DNA of 64,000 bases from Mediterraneibacter gnavus ATCC 29149 (GCF_008121495.1 NZ_CP043051.1:2499001-2563000); one strand, 5' to 3'; shown: positions 41,933 to 52,189, counted from the first letter of the stretch. A program made the numbers and translations. Notes: generated by a model from the letters alone, not told the origin.

Positions 41933-42685
41933 ATGGAAAAAATACCGCATATTATTCATTATTGCTGGTTTGGGAGAAATCCCAAATCAGAATTGGTATT
42001 AAACTGTATAGAATCCTGGAAGAAATATCTTCCAGGCTATGAAATACGGGAATGGAACGAAGACAATTATGATGTGACACAAGTAAACTTTGTAAAGGAA
42101 GCCTATGAAAATCAAAAGTGGGCATTTGTATCAGATTATGTGAGATTTGATGTATTGTATCAGTTTGGTGGAATTTATTTTGATACCGATGTGGAATTGC
42201 TCAAGCCAATTCCGGAAGAAATCTTGGCGAAACGTGCGTTTACCGGATTTGAAAGTACAAAATTGATCAGTCCGGGTCTGGTGATGGGATCGATCAAAGG
42301 ACTGAATCTGATTTCGGAGATTTTGGAAGAATATCAGAAATCCTCGTTTCTTGTAGACGGCAGACCGTGTTATAAGACTGTCAATGCATATACAAGCGAA
42401 GTGATGGGCAGACGAGGATTTCTGACAAATGGTGAATACCAGGAAATTGACGGCATTGCCGTTTATCCTACCGAATATTTTTGCGCTGTGGATCTGGATG
42501 TGCATGAAAAGGTAATTACAGATAAGACAATAGCAGTACATCATTATGCAGGATCCTGGCTGCAGCCATCCCTGAAAAGAAAAGTACAGAATGTATTGAA
42601 AAAGACAATCGGGGTAGAAAATTACCGGAAGTTGTTGCATTTGAAACGAAAGATCGTAAAAAAGGCAGATGGAGAATCAAAATGA
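41933..42685 (+). CDS. Family 32 glycosyltransferase (DXD type)
   Basis: About 250 aa from the ATG at 41933. Motifs: IPHIIHYCWFGRNPKS, CIESWKKYLPGYEIREWNEDN, FVSDYVRFDVLYQFGGIYFD with the metal-binding DTDVEL, and AVHHYAGSW at the end. The start is unclear: GGGAGGAG sits at 41893-41900, 33 bases upstream of this ATG, and a GTG at 41900 overlaps it; a start in between would need a non-standard codon. It overlaps the next gene by 4 bases. Confidence 0.85.
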   Translation: MEKIPHIIHYCWFGRNPKSELVLNCIESWKKYLPGYEIREWNEDNYDVTQVNFVKEAYENQKWAFVSDYVRFDVLYQFGGIYFDTDVELLKPIPEEILAKRAFTGFESTKLISPGLVMGSIKGLNLISEILEEYQKSSFLVDGRPCYKTVNAYTSEVMGRRGFLTNGEYQEIDGIAVYPTEYFCAVDLDVHEKVITDKTIAVHHYAGSWLQPSLKRKVQNVLKKTIGVENYRKLLHLKRKIVKKADGESK

Positions 42686-43635
42686 AAGAACAGAAAGTTT
42701 ATGTTGCAATTGTTACATATAACAGAAAAGAATATCTTTTGAATTTGCTGGAAGCATTGCAGCAGTCAGAGAAAAAGATATCAGGAATTCTGTTGCTGGA
42801 TAATAAAAGTACAGATGGAACCAATCAGACATTGATGGAAATTGGATTTACAGAAAAAGATGACATAGGAGTTCTTCATGAAAACACATGGAAATCCATG
42901 AAAACATATTATTTCCGAAATACGGAAAATGCAGGAGGGGCAGGTGGATTTGCAAAATTGTTTGAACTTTCGATGTCGCTTTCCTGGGATTATCTGTGGG
43001 TGATGGACGACGATGTATATCCGGAACCGGACTGTCTGACCAATTTGCTGAAATACATTGGAAAAGATGCAGGGGTCTGTATCCCATCAAGAAGTGACGG
43101 CCGATATGAGGATGAAGTGGTAGTTGGAATCAATTTAAAAAGTGCATTCCGATATGCAGAAAAGAGAAAAAATGTGATCCGGGGCGGAAATTTGACACAG
43201 GACTATGTAGAAGTGGTAGATATGCCATTTGAAGGACCTTTGTTTACAAGGGAGATTGTGGAAAAAACAGGAGTTCCAGACAAAAATTATATCATTTTAT
43301 ATGATGATTCCGATTATGCAAGAAGAGCTTTGAACTATACCAAAATACGCTATATCCCGTCTGCAATGCTTCACAAAGCAATCATCCCGGTGAGGGATAA
43401 GAAGCAGTGCATGACCTGGAAAGATTACTACAGCTACAGAAATTCCATTCATTTTATTCATTTATACGGAGAAAGCTGGAGAGCAAAACACCTGTGTCCG
43501 ATTTACATGGCAGCAGAACTGATCCTACGGGCGCTGGTCCGCAGAAAGTATTCCAATATCAAAGTAATCTTGCGGGCATACCGTGACGGGGTACATGAGA
43601 ATATGGGAAAAACAGTGGAACCGGGAGCTTTTTAA
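42682..43635 (+). CDS. GlfT2-like family 2 glycosyltransferase
   Basis: A 317-aa enzyme. Motifs VAIVTYNRKEYLLNLLEAL, LLDNKSTDGT, TENAGGAGGFAKLFEL, LWVMDDDVYPEPDCL (metal-binding DDD) and YDDSDYARRAL are those of the galactofuranosyltransferase GlfT2 / rhamnosyltransferase-like subgroup. Combined with the flavoprotein two genes upstream this suggests a galactofuranose unit; that link is inference. Its ATG overlaps the upstream stop (ATGA). It is the last gene of the glycan cluster proper. Confidence 0.85.
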   Translation: MKEQKVYVAIVTYNRKEYLLNLLEALQQSEKKISGILLLDNKSTDGTNQTLMEIGFTEKDDIGVLHENTWKSMKTYYFRNTENAGGAGGFAKLFELSMSLSWDYLWVMDDDVYPEPDCLTNLLKYIGKDAGVCIPSRSDGRYEDEVVVGINLKSAFRYAEKRKNVIRGGNLTQDYVEVVDMPFEGPLFTREIVEKTGVPDKNYIILYDDSDYARRALNYTKIRYIPSAMLHKAIIPVRDKKQCMTWKDYYSYRNSIHFIHLYGESWRAKHLCPIYMAAELILRALVRRKYSNIKVILRAYRDGVHENMGKTVEPGAF

Positions 43636-43656
43636 CAGGAAGAAAGAAGGGATAAA

Positions 43657-44760
43657 ATGTGGAAACAGTGGAAAAAAGCGGCTGTGGTTTTGATGGCATG
43701 CACGATGCTTTTGAATATGACTGGCTGTAAAAAGCAGGAAGAGAAACTAAAAGAGCCTCAAACGGAACAGAAAACCAGGCAAAAGGATGAAAAAGAGGCA
43801 GAGAGCAAAGAGGAAACGATTCCGGCGAATCAAAATCTGCTGACCGGTCTTGCAGACCTGTCCGAGACAGCAATTGGAAAACGTCCGGTTGCAGTTATGG
43901 TGAACAATCATGAAGCGGCACGTCCGCAATATGGAATTGCACAGGCGGACATTCTATATGAGATTCCGGTGGAAGGCGATATTACAAGATTGATGGCTCT
44001 CTATGCAGACTATACGAAAGTTCCACAAATCTGTCCGATTCGAAGCTGCCGCTATTATTTTCCGGCATTGTCTCAGGGGTATGATGCTTTTTATGTAAAC
44101 TGGGGCATTGATGATGGTATCGCGGATTATCTGGAGGCGCTTCAGCTGGACCAGTATGATGGGATTTATAATGCAGGAGGTCTTTTTGGCCGCGATGAAA
44201 ACAGACTGGCAGCCGGCTATTCTCTGGAACATACAGGATACTTTGACGGAACAAGATTTGGTGAGGTGGCGCAGGCTGAAGGGCGCAGGATGGATCTTGC
44301 GGAGGATATGAGACGCACGGCATTTCAGTTCGGCAGCTTCAAGGAGCCGGTAAGTCCAAAAGGGGAAAGCTGTAAAAAAGTGGAAATCAATTTTGGAGCT
44401 TGTGTCTCATCATTTGAGTATGATGAAGCAACAGGAACATATCAAAAAAGCATGAACGGAACACCGCACATAGATGGAAATACAAATCAGCCGCTTACAT
44501 TTATCAATCTGTTTGTTCTGGAAACGGAAATTTCTGTGCGTGATGAAGTAGGACATAAAAATCTGGATTGGGATGGCGGTTCTGACAGTGTAGGATATTA
44601 CATTTCAAATGGGATGATACAAAAGGTACAGTGGGCAAAAGAACCGAACAATGAGAGATCAAAACTTGCCTTTTACGATGAAACAGGAAATGAAATCAAA
44701 GTGAACCGCGGAAAAAGTTATATTGCACTCAATTATGCAAATCAGGCAACATTTCAATAA
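43657..44760 (+). CDS. DUF3048 lipoprotein (YerB-like)
   Basis: A 367-aa predicted lipoprotein: hydrophobic signal with lipobox LNMTGC (Cys ~24), then a Lys/Glu-rich linker. The DUF3048 N-terminal domain (~60-210) has RPVAVMVNNHEAARPQYGIAQADILYEIPVEGDITRLMALY, in pieces, and the family motif IRSCRYYF; the C-terminal domain follows (~245-365). Function of the family is unknown. It starts 21 bp after the last glycosyltransferase gene and ends at a strong terminator, so it may belong to the cluster transcript. Confidence 0.87.
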   Translation: MWKQWKKAAVVLMACTMLLNMTGCKKQEEKLKEPQTEQKTRQKDEKEAESKEETIPANQNLLTGLADLSETAIGKRPVAVMVNNHEAARPQYGIAQADILYEIPVEGDITRLMALYADYTKVPQICPIRSCRYYFPALSQGYDAFYVNWGIDDGIADYLEALQLDQYDGIYNAGGLFGRDENRLAAGYSLEHTGYFDGTRFGEVAQAEGRRMDLAEDMRRTAFQFGSFKEPVSPKGESCKKVEINFGACVSSFEYDEATGTYQKSMNGTPHIDGNTNQPLTFINLFVLETEISVRDEVGHKNLDWDGGSDSVGYYISNGMIQKVQWAKEPNNERSKLAFYDETGNEIKVNRGKSYIALNYANQATFQ

Positions 44761-44766
44761 AAGTAT

Positions 44767-44797
44767 AAAAACGGAACCGATGTGGGTTCCGTTTTTA
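44767..44797 (+). terminator. Bidirectional terminator
   Basis: AAAAACGGAACC (44767-44778) and GGTTCCGTTTTT (44785-44796) form a perfect 12-bp stem with a 6-base loop and A/T flanks. It lies between convergent genes and closes the 24-kb plus-strand cluster. Confidence 0.92.
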
Positions 44798-45511
44798 GTT
44801 TTGGGCGGCTGTAATAAAGCCACGGAAAAGTCGCCGCATCTTTTCGCTGCTTCGAAACATACATTCCGGATGCCACTGAACTCCAATGGCAAAAGGATGA
44901 GAAGAATGCTCGATGGCTTCTATCGTCTGATCCGGGGCAAGAGCGCTGACTTTCAGATCAACTCCCGGCCTGTCGATCGCCTGATGGTGGAAGCTGTTGA
45001 CGTAAACAGATCGGCCAAGACAGGAAAAGAGTCTGGAAGACCTTTCAATCCGGACAGGATGGCTGACATCACTGCGGGAGTCAGATCGCTGCATATGATC
45101 AAGAGATTCTCCAGGCTGGTAGCGGATATCCTGAAACATGGTTCCCTGACAGGCAGTATTGAAAATCTGCATTCCGCGACAGATGGAAAATACAGGTTTT
45201 GCAGAAGACAGAATCAGCTTCATCAGGCGGATCTGAAACAGATCCAGTGTGATATTGGTGTTTCCGATGCCTTCTCTGGGTTCCTGACCAAATAACAAAG
45301 GCGTGATGTCATTTCCGCCGCAGAAGAGAAAACCATCGCACAGCCGTAGATATTGTTCAAGCATGGTATCTGAGCGGATCAGCGGAAGCAGGATGGGGAT
45401 ACCGCCGGAATACCGGACAGACTGAATATAAGGATTGGATACAAACTGGCGGTTGTCCGACAATCCGCAGACAACAATGCCGATCAAAGGTTTTGCAGAT
45501 TCAGATTTCAT
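44795..45511 (-). CDS. Gamma-glutamyl-gamma-aminobutyrate hydrolase-like peptidase C26
   Basis: A 238-aa class I glutamine-amidotransferase-like hydrolase. The ATG at 45511 is chosen for AGGAGACG before it; an in-frame ATG at 45529 lies upstream of that RBS. Motifs: PLIGIVVCG, VRYSGGIPILLP, GFLFCGGNDITP, the nucleophile elbow FSICRGMQIFN with catalytic Cys, and the His-Glu pair in GVQWHPECM. PuuD-type enzymes cleave gamma-glutamyl amides; the substrate here is not certain. Single-gene transcript, convergent with the DUF3048 gene. Confidence 0.88.
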   Translation of the reverse strand: MKSESAKPLIGIVVCGLSDNRQFVSNPYIQSVRYSGGIPILLPLIRSDTMLEQYLRLCDGFLFCGGNDITPLLFGQEPREGIGNTNITLDLFQIRLMKLILSSAKPVFSICRGMQIFNTACQGTMFQDIRYQPGESLDHMQRSDSRSDVSHPVRIERSSRLFSCLGRSVYVNSFHHQAIDRPGVDLKVSALAPDQTIEAIEHSSHPFAIGVQWHPECMFRSSEKMRRLFRGFITAAQN

Positions 45512-45604
45512 TTTTGCGTCTCCTGTCATATAATAGTGATGGTTTTAGCATATGTAAAAAAAGAAGCGCTTATACGTAAATCCGAAACAAAAAAGGAGAA
45601 GAAA

Positions 45605-46546
45605 ATGAGAAAATGGATCGATATGCACTGTGATACATTGAGTGAGCTGCTGTCGGCAGAAACGCTGGAGGAGAACAGTCTTTGTGTGGATCGAAAGAGA
45701 ATGGAACAGACCAAAATGCTGGCGGAATTTTTTGCATGTTTTGTATGTGTACCAGATGGAAAGTGGGAAGAAGCATACCAGAAGGTGATCGAGATGATTG
45801 CCCGTATGGAGCGTGAGACAAAAGAAAATAAGAAATTAAAGCTTATAAAAACAGCAAAAGAGTTAGAATATGCAGAACGGGAGGAACTCAATCTGGCACT
45901 GCTGACCGTGGAAGAAGGCGGCGTTTTAAATGGAAACAGAAACCGCCTTGAAGAACTGTATCAGAGAGGTGTCCGCCTAATCACACTGACATGGAATTAT
46001 GAAAATTGCATCGGATATCCGAACAGCAGAAATGCACAGGAGATGCAAAAGGGATTGAAATCTTTTGGAAAACAGATGGTAGAAGAAATGAACGAAAGAG
46101 GAATGCTGGTGGATGTTTCTCACTTGTCAGACGGTGGCTTTTGGGATTGTATCCGGCTGAGCAAAAAACCGATTATAGCGTCTCATTCTAATGCCCGCGC
46201 ACTTTGTGCGCACCCGCGAAATCTTTCGGATGAGATGCTTTGTGCACTCGGGGAATGCGGAGGTGTTGTGGGACTTAATTTTTATCCGCAGTTTTTACAA
46301 AGCGATCGGTCAGCGGAGGTTTTGGATATTGCAAAGCATGGGATGCATATCCTGCAAAAAGCCGGAGAGGATTCTGTGGCACTGGGAACAGATTTCGATG
46401 GATTTGAGGCAGGGCAGAACTGGCTTCGCGGGATTGAAGAGATCGAGTGTGTATGGGATGCTTTGAAAAAGGCAGGAATGACGGAACGTCAGCTGGATAA
46501 GCTTTCGTATCAGAATGTCAAAAGAGTGCTTGAGGAAGTGCTTTAA
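45605..46546 (+). CDS. M19-family (renal-type) dipeptidase
   Basis: A 313-aa zinc dipeptidase. The ATG at 45605 has AAGGAGAAG upstream. Metal-site motifs: MHCDTLSEL near the start (His-x-Asp), the bridging Glu in LALLTVEEGG, TLTWNYEN, DVSHLSD and PIIASHSNARALCAHPRN with the two histidines, and VALGTDFDGFE at the end. No signal peptide, so cytoplasmic. It probably hydrolyses dipeptides, including D-amino-acid-containing ones. Divergent from the C26 hydrolase. Confidence 0.93.
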   Translation: MRKWIDMHCDTLSELLSAETLEENSLCVDRKRMEQTKMLAEFFACFVCVPDGKWEEAYQKVIEMIARMERETKENKKLKLIKTAKELEYAEREELNLALLTVEEGGVLNGNRNRLEELYQRGVRLITLTWNYENCIGYPNSRNAQEMQKGLKSFGKQMVEEMNERGMLVDVSHLSDGGFWDCIRLSKKPIIASHSNARALCAHPRNLSDEMLCALGECGGVVGLNFYPQFLQSDRSAEVLDIAKHGMHILQKAGEDSVALGTDFDGFEAGQNWLRGIEEIECVWDALKKAGMTERQLDKLSYQNVKRVLEEVL

Positions 46547-46641
46547 ATATTTCTCAAAACAAAGTCTGGTTATCGGCAGGAGAATCTGGTACAATAGGAA
46601 AGATTGAAACTACAAAGGAAAAGGATAGGGAGGATTTTTCA

Positions 46642-47904
46642 ATGGAAAATCAGAAAATCATTCAGGTGGAAGAAAAAGTGCCCTTTAAGATGCTGCTTCC
46701 ACTGAGTATTCAGCACATGTTTGCCATGTTCGGGGCATCCGTGCTTGTTCCGTTTGTGTTCGGGATCAACCCGGCAGTTGTACTGTTTATGAACGGAATC
46801 GGAACACTGCTATTTATCTTGATCACAAAGGGAAAAGCTCCGGCATATTTAGGTTCCAGTTTTGCATTTCTTGCTCCGGCAGGAGTTGTGATCAGCAAAT
46901 GGGGATACGAGTATGCGCTGGGTGGATTCGTTGCAGTCGGATTTCTGGGCTGCATTCTGGCGCTGATCATCTATAAGTTCGGGTCTGACTGGATCCATGT
47001 AGTACTGCCGCCGGCAGCCATGGGACCGGTTGTTGCACTGATCGGTCTGGAACTGGCAGGAACTGCGGCATCCAATGCAGGATTAAAAGACGAGGTGATC
47101 GATCCGAAGAATGTGATCGTATTTCTTGTGACTTTAGGAGTTGCAGTGCTTGGATCAGTGGTATTCCGTAAGTTTTTTGCGGTAATTCCGATTCTGATCG
47201 CGATCATTGCCGGATATGTGGCCGCTGTTATCTGTGGAATTGTCGATTTCTCAAGTGTGAGTACGGCGTCCTGGCTGGCAATTCCGAATTTTTCTGCACC
47301 GAAATTCAAGTGGGAGGCAATCGTCATTGTGCTGCCGGTTCTTCTTGTGATCGCTTCCGAGCATATCGGACATCAGATCGTGACGAGTAAGATCATCGGC
47401 AGAGACTTGCTGAAGGAACCTGGACTTCACCGTTCTCTTTTTGCAGATAACTTTTCCACTATGATCTCCGGATTTATCGGTTCTGTACCGACAACGACTT
47501 ACGGGGAAAATATCGGAGTGATGGCAATGACAAAGGTATACAGTGTATATGTGATCGGAGGAGCAGCTGTTCTTTCTATTATTTGTTCCTTTATTGGAAA
47601 ACTGACAATGCTGATTAATTCCATTCCTGGACCGGTTATCGGTGGAATTTCGTTCCTGCTTTACGGAATGATCGGAACTTCCGGTATCCGTATTCTGGTA
47701 GAAGAGCAGGTGGATTACGGCCGTTCCAGAAATATGGCAATGACATCCGTGATCTTTGTGACAGGATTGTCCGGAATTTCCGTAGAATTTGGCGGGATTC
47801 AGCTTTCCGGAATGGTACTTGCCTGTGTGACAGGAATGCTGATGGGACTTCTGTTCTTTGTACTGGATCAATTAAAACTGACAAATGACAGAGAGACAGA
47901 ATAA
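46642..47904 (+). CDS. Uracil/xanthine permease, NCS2 family
   Basis: A 420-aa transporter with 12-14 membrane helices. NCS2 signature pieces: LPLSIQHMFAMFGASVLVPF, YLGSSFAFLAPAGVV, ASEHIGHQIVTSKIIGRDL, GSVPTTTYGENIGVMAMTKV, VGGISFLLYGMI-like motif near residue 335. The QH and SEHIG sequences favour the UraA (uracil) group. RBS AGGGAGGA. It is a single gene between a weak upstream promoter region (TACAAT at 46591) and a strong terminator. Confidence 0.93.
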   Translation: MENQKIIQVEEKVPFKMLLPLSIQHMFAMFGASVLVPFVFGINPAVVLFMNGIGTLLFILITKGKAPAYLGSSFAFLAPAGVVISKWGYEYALGGFVAVGFLGCILALIIYKFGSDWIHVVLPPAAMGPVVALIGLELAGTAASNAGLKDEVIDPKNVIVFLVTLGVAVLGSVVFRKFFAVIPILIAIIAGYVAAVICGIVDFSSVSTASWLAIPNFSAPKFKWEAIVIVLPVLLVIASEHIGHQIVTSKIIGRDLLKEPGLHRSLFADNFSTMISGFIGSVPTTTYGENIGVMAMTKVYSVYVIGGAAVLSIICSFIGKLTMLINSIPGPVIGGISFLLYGMIGTSGIRILVEEQVDYGRSRNMAMTSVIFVTGLSGISVEFGGIQLSGMVLACVTGMLMGLLFFVLDQLKLTNDRETE

Positions 47905-47920
47905 ACAGCTGTTTTCAAAT

Positions 47921-47966
47921 AAAAGATGGCGAAAGTTCGTGTATGAGCTTTCGCCATCTTTTTATT
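47921..47966. terminator. Bidirectional terminator between uraA-like gene and argG
   Basis: AGATGGCGAAAG (47924-47935) and CTTTCGCCATCT (47948-47959) form a perfect 12-bp stem, followed by TTTTTATTTTAT and preceded by AAAT on the other strand. Confidence 0.92.
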
Positions 47967-47971
47967 TTATC

Positions 47972-49192
47972 CTATTTTTCTAATTCCTGCATTTTCATTG
48001 CACGCACTTTCAGAGGAAGTCCGAACAGGTTGATAAATCCTTCTGCATCGTGGTGATCATAGAGCTCTCCGGTTGTGAAACTTGCAAGGGATTCACTGTA
48101 TAATGAGTATGGGGAAGTTGTTCCCGCTTTGATGATGTTTCCTTTGTAAAGCTTGAATTTTACTTCTCCGGTCACATACTGCTGTGTGACATCCACAAAT
48201 GCCTGGACTGCTTCGCGAAGCGGTGTAAACCATTTTCCTTCGTATACGATCTGTGCCATTTTATTTCCCATGTCTTTTTTTACTTCATAGGTTGCACGGT
48301 CGAGTACAAGTTCTTCCAGCTGGTCATGTGCTTCCATCAGGATCGTTCCGCCAGGAGTTTCATAAACACCGCGGGATTTCATTCCAACAACACGGTTTTC
48401 TACAATGTCAACGATTCCGATTCCGTGTTTTCCGCCAAGTTTGTTGAGTTCTGTGATGATCTCAGATACTTTCATTTCTTTTCCGTTCAAGCTTTTCGGA
48501 ACACCTGCTTCAAATGTCATGGTGACATATTCTCCTTCGTCTGGTGCTTTTTCAGGAGAAACACCAAGGACAAGAAGGTCATCGTAGTTTGGCTCACATG
48601 CAGGATCTTCCAGCTCCAGCCCTTCATGGCTGATATGCCACAGATTACGGTCACGGCTGTAGCTGTGTTTTGCATCAAATGGAAGATCAATACCGTGAGC
48701 TTTGCAGTATTCGATCTCATCTTCACGGGACTGCATGGTCCATACATCTGTCATACGCCATGGAGCAATGATCTTTAAGTCCGGTGCAAGCGCTTTGATT
48801 CCGAGTTCAAAACGGATCTGGTCATTTCCTTTTCCTGTTGCACCGTGGCAGATTGCAGTAGCGCCTTCTTTGCGGGCAATCTCTACCAGTTTTTTCGCGA
48901 TCGGCGGACGAGCCATGGAAGTTCCAAGCAGATATTTGTTCTCATAGACTGCTCCTGCCTTCACACATGGAACAATGTAGTCGTCGCAGAATTCGTCGAT
49001 GATGTTTTCAATGTAGAGTTTGGAAGCGCCGGATAATTTTGCGCGTTCCTCTAATCCGTCCAGTTCTTCGCCCTGACCACAGTCGATACAGCAGCAGATG
49101 ACTTCGTAATCAAAATTATCTTTCAGCCATGGTATGATGGCAGTCGTGTCAAGTCCTCCGGAATACGCCAATACAACTTTTTCTTTACTCAT
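47972..49192 (-). CDS. argG: Argininosuccinate synthase
   Basis: A 406-aa enzyme joining citrulline and aspartate with ATP, the penultimate step of arginine synthesis. The ATP-PP motif [13 protein letters not shown] is at residues ~10-22; [15 protein letters not shown] and the [15 protein letters not shown] region are typical, as is [11 protein letters not shown]. The ATG has AAGGAGGAT upstream. argH is not in the window. An ARG-box-like palindrome overlaps its promoter (49283-49312), so it is likely ArgR-controlled. Confidence 0.96.
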   Translation of the reverse strand: MSKEKVVLAYSGGLDTTAIIPWLKDNFDYEVICCCIDCGQGEELDGLEERAKLSGASKLYIENIIDEFCDDYIVPCVKAGAVYENKYLLGTSMARPPIAKKLVEIARKEGATAICHGATGKGNDQIRFELGIKALAPDLKIIAPWRMTDVWTMQSREDEIEYCKAHGIDLPFDAKHSYSRDRNLWHISHEGLELEDPACEPNYDDLLVLGVSPEKAPDEGEYVTMTFEAGVPKSLNGKEMKVSEIITELNKLGGKHGIGIVDIVENRVVGMKSRGVYETPGGTILMEAHDQLEELVLDRATYEVKKDMGNKMAQIVYEGKWFTPLREAVQAFVDVTQQYVTGEVKFKLYKGNIIKAGTTSPYSLYSESLASFTTGELYDHHDAEGFINLFGLPLKVRAMKMQELEK

Positions 49193-49282
49193 AATGATAT
49201 CCTCCTTAAAAAATCTCTATTGTCTGATATGTTGTTGCCAATCGTGTATGACAAAACCGTTACGCTTTAGAAGCTAATCAGT

Positions 49283-49312
49283 AATATACACCTAAATTCA
49301 TAAATATGCAAT
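49283..49312 (-). promoter_or_regulatory. argG promoter with ARG-box-like operator
   Basis: On the minus strand TTGCAT (49306-49311), 17 bases, TATATT (49283-49288). The palindrome AATTCATAAATATGCAAT (49295-49312) matches the ARG-box consensus for ArgR/AhrC and covers the -35 box and spacer. Further similar sequences lie at about 49334-49374. The remaining bases of the 278-base gap hold the next gene's promoter and nothing else I can see. Confidence 0.65.
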
Positions 49313-49404
49313 AGAAAAATGGAAAAAAGTGAAAAATATACAATAAAATTCAAAAAGTATGCATAAAATAAAAAGGGGAATACAGAGCGGATGCAAATAT
49401 GTTG

Positions 49405-49433
49405 TTGGAAAGCGATCCAATATCAGTTATAAT
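49405..49433 (+). promoter_or_regulatory. Promoter for the isochorismatase-like gene / proBA
   Basis: TTGGAA (49405-49410), 17 bases, TATAAT (49428-49433), followed by AGGAGAG and the ATG at 49471. Confidence 0.7.
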
Positions 49434-49470
49434 AAGGGTATTGTAAACTGTGGATTAGGAGAGAATGTGT

Positions 49471-49986
49471 ATGAATATATTAGTTGTAGTAGATATGCAG
49501 AATGATTTTATTGATGGTTCTCTGGGCACAGAAGAGGCGCAAAGGATTGTTCCTGAAGTAGTGAAAAAGATACAGACATTTGATGGAACTGTGTTTGCGA
49601 CAAGAGATACCCACGAAGAGAACTATCTGGAGACGGCAGAAGGAAAAAAACTTCCGGTCAGACATTGTATCCGTGGAACAGAAGGCTGGCAGATCAGACA
49701 GGAGATCTCAGATCTTCTGACAGAGGCGCCTGTTGATAAAGTGACGTTCGGAAGCAGGGAGCTTGTGAAAAAGCTGGAGCAGATCCAGGAAGAGACTTCG
49801 ATCGAGAGCATTACGCTGATCGGGCTTTGTACAGATATCTGCGTGATCTCCAATGCCATGCTCTGTAAGGCGTTTCTGCCAGAGGTTCCCGTACAGGTGG
49901 ATGCGTCCTGCTGTGCAGGAGTGACGGTGGAGAGTCACATGCAGGCGCTGGAGGCAATGAAGATGTGTCAGATCGACATTTTATAG
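49471..49986 (+). CDS. Isochorismatase-like cysteine hydrolase
   Basis: A 171-aa protein from the ATG at 49471 (AGGAGAG 7 bases upstream). Motifs: LVVVDMQNDFIDGSLG with the catalytic Asp, FATRDTHEENY with metal ligands, KVTFGSRELV with the catalytic Lys region, and LIGLCTDICVISNAM with the nucleophilic Cys. The sequence is closest to the nicotinamidase/pyrazinamidase group. It lies 34 bp before proB and may share its transcript, though no pathway link is evident. Confidence 0.88.
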   Translation: MNILVVVDMQNDFIDGSLGTEEAQRIVPEVVKKIQTFDGTVFATRDTHEENYLETAEGKKLPVRHCIRGTEGWQIRQEISDLLTEAPVDKVTFGSRELVKKLEQIQEETSIESITLIGLCTDICVISNAMLCKAFLPEVPVQVDASCCAGVTVESHMQALEAMKMCQIDIL

Positions 49987-50020
49987 AAGATACAGGAATG
50001 AAAAAAGAGGGTACAAAAAG

Positions 50021-50908
50021 ATGGACAGAAAAGACATACTGCTGAATAAGCAGAGGATTGTGATCAAAGTGGGAACTTCCACGATCACTTATGAAGAAAC
50101 AGGAAATATCAATCTGGAGAAGCTGGAGAAGTTTGTTCGTATTTTGATCAATCTCAGGAATAAAGGAAAAGAAGTGATCGTTGTCTCATCCGGTGCAGTC
50201 GGAGTTGGGAAAAATGCCCTGGGAATGGACAGGCGTCCTCAGACGGAGTCTGAAAAACAGGCATGTGCGGCAGTCGGTCAGGGGAAGCTGATGATGATCT
50301 ATGAAAAGCTGTTTAACGAATACGGACAGCTCACGGCACAGGTTCTGCTCACAAAAGAATCTGTGACAAATGCCAAATGCCGCAAAAATGCAAAACAGAC
50401 ATTTGATGAGTTGTTTAAGATGCAGGTTGTCCCGATCGTCAATGAGAATGACGCCATTTCGGTGGACGAGCTTTCTTATGGGAACTTCGGAGACAACGAT
50501 ACACTGGCGGCATATGTGTCCCGGCTTGTGGATGCGGATCTTCTGATCCTGATGTCAGATATCGATGGGCTGTACACAGATGACCCGCGAAAAAATCCGA
50601 ATGCAAGATTTATCCATACGGTCGGCAAGATCGGGCGGGGTCTGGAAAACATGGCAAAAGGAGCATCCAGTGATTGCGGGACAGGGGGTATGGCAACTAA
50701 GATCAAGGCTGCAAAAATTGCCACTGCAGCAGGGGCAGATATGATCATTGCAAACGGGGATAATATTTATTCGATCAATGATGTGATGAATGGTAAAAAA
50801 GTAGGAACGTTGTTTTTGTCAGAGCAGCATCAGAAAGAGATGGCAGAAGAGGTGGCGCCTGAACGGGCAGAGTTCCGCAGACAGGCAAAACGGGAAAAGA
50901 AGGTTTAG
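50021..50908 (+). CDS. proB: Glutamate 5-kinase
   Basis: A 295-aa amino-acid kinase making gamma-glutamyl phosphate, the first step of proline synthesis. Motifs: [68 protein letters not shown] and [15 protein letters not shown]. It lacks the C-terminal PUA domain of the E. coli enzyme and ends in a basic Lys/Arg/Glu tail, the short form known in many Firmicutes. proA follows 23 bp later. Confidence 0.95.
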   Translation: MDRKDILLNKQRIVIKVGTSTITYEETGNINLEKLEKFVRILINLRNKGKEVIVVSSGAVGVGKNALGMDRRPQTESEKQACAAVGQGKLMMIYEKLFNEYGQLTAQVLLTKESVTNAKCRKNAKQTFDELFKMQVVPIVNENDAISVDELSYGNFGDNDTLAAYVSRLVDADLLILMSDIDGLYTDDPRKNPNARFIHTVGKIGRGLENMAKGASSDCGTGGMATKIKAAKIATAAGADMIIANGDNIYSINDVMNGKKVGTLFLSEQHQKEMAEEVAPERAEFRRQAKREKKV

Positions 50909-50931
50909 ATGGTATCAGGAAAGGAGACTGT

Positions 50932-52182
50932 ATGGAAACGTATATGGAGACATTGGGATGCAGAGCAAAAGAAGCATCAAGGGCAGCGGCAAAGCTGACG
51001 ACCGTTGAAAAGAACAGAGGGCTTGAATTTGTGGCAGAAGAATTATGTCTGCGAAAAGAAGAGTTGCTGTCAGAAAACGAGAAGGACATGGAGGCTGCAA
51101 GAGAACAGGGGATGTCCGAAGCACTTCAGGACAGATTGAGACTGACCCAAGCACGGATTGAGGCAATGGCGGAAGGTTTGAGACAGATTGCAGGGCTTTC
51201 AGATCCGATCGGGGAAGTCCTTTCCATGAAAAACCGGCCGAATGGACTGCGTATCGGGAAAAAGAGAGTGCCGCTCGGTGTTGTTGGTATTATTTACGAA
51301 TCCAGACCAAATGTCACAGCAGATGCGTTCGGGCTGTGTTTTAAGACCGGAAACGCAGTGATCCTGCGGGGAGGCAGTGATGCGATCAATTCCAACAAAG
51401 CAATCGTACAGGTGATCAAGGCCGGACTTCGCAAAGCCAGATTATCCCAGGATCTGATCCTACTTGTAGAGGATACGAGCAGAGCAGTTGCCACGGAGAT
51501 GATGCGCCTGCATGAGTATATTGATGTTCTGATTCCAAGAGGCGGTGCCGGGTTGATCTCTACTGTGGTGCAGAACAGTACAGTGCCGGTAATTGAGACA
51601 GGAACCGGAAACTGTCATATTTATGTGGATGAGAGTGTGGATGTAACGATGGCTGCGGAAATCATTGAAAATGCGAAGACACAGCGTCTTGGTGTGTGTA
51701 ATGCATGCGAATCTCTTGTGATCCACGAAAATGTTTTAGAGCAGGCATTGCCGGGTATTGTAAAGCGCCTGAACAATCATCAGGTGGAGATTCGCGGAGA
51801 TGAGAAGGCGAGAGCAGTCTGCACAGAAATTCTGCCTGCATCAGAAGAAGATTGGGGAATGGAATATCTGGATGCCATTATTTCCGTGAAGACAGTGGCC
51901 TCTCTGGATGAGGCAATCCGCCATATCAACCGGTATAATACCGGACATTCCGAGGCGATCATTACAAAAGATTATGACAGTGCGCTGCGTTTTCAGGATG
52001 AGATCGATGCAGCAGCAGTGTATGTCAATGCGTCCACCAGATTTACAGATGGATTTGAATTTGGGTTTGGCGCGGAAATCGGGATCAGTACGCAGAAGTT
52101 GCATGCAAGAGGACCGATGGGACTGGAAGCGCTGACGACAACAAAATATATTATTTTCGGAAACGGACAGATCCGAAAATAA
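50932..52182 (+). CDS. proA: Gamma-glutamyl phosphate reductase
   Basis: A 416-aa enzyme reducing glutamyl-5-phosphate to glutamate semialdehyde. Motifs: [57 protein letters not shown], and the catalytic Cys in [14 protein letters not shown]; end [25 protein letters not shown]. It forms a proB-proA operon; proC is not in the window. Confidence 0.96.
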   Translation: METYMETLGCRAKEASRAAAKLTTVEKNRGLEFVAEELCLRKEELLSENEKDMEAAREQGMSEALQDRLRLTQARIEAMAEGLRQIAGLSDPIGEVLSMKNRPNGLRIGKKRVPLGVVGIIYESRPNVTADAFGLCFKTGNAVILRGGSDAINSNKAIVQVIKAGLRKARLSQDLILLVEDTSRAVATEMMRLHEYIDVLIPRGGAGLISTVVQNSTVPVIETGTGNCHIYVDESVDVTMAAEIIENAKTQRLGVCNACESLVIHENVLEQALPGIVKRLNNHQVEIRGDEKARAVCTEILPASEEDWGMEYLDAIISVKTVASLDEAIRHINRYNTGHSEAIITKDYDSALRFQDEIDAAAVYVNASTRFTDGFEFGFGAEIGISTQKLHARGPMGLEALTTTKYIIFGNGQIRK

Positions 52183-52189
52183 AAAAATA

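Noticed and set aside
44723..45295. 190-aa plus-strand frame opposite the C26 hydrolase
   Set aside because: Crosses the terminator at 44767 and is antisense to a gene with all catalytic motifs.
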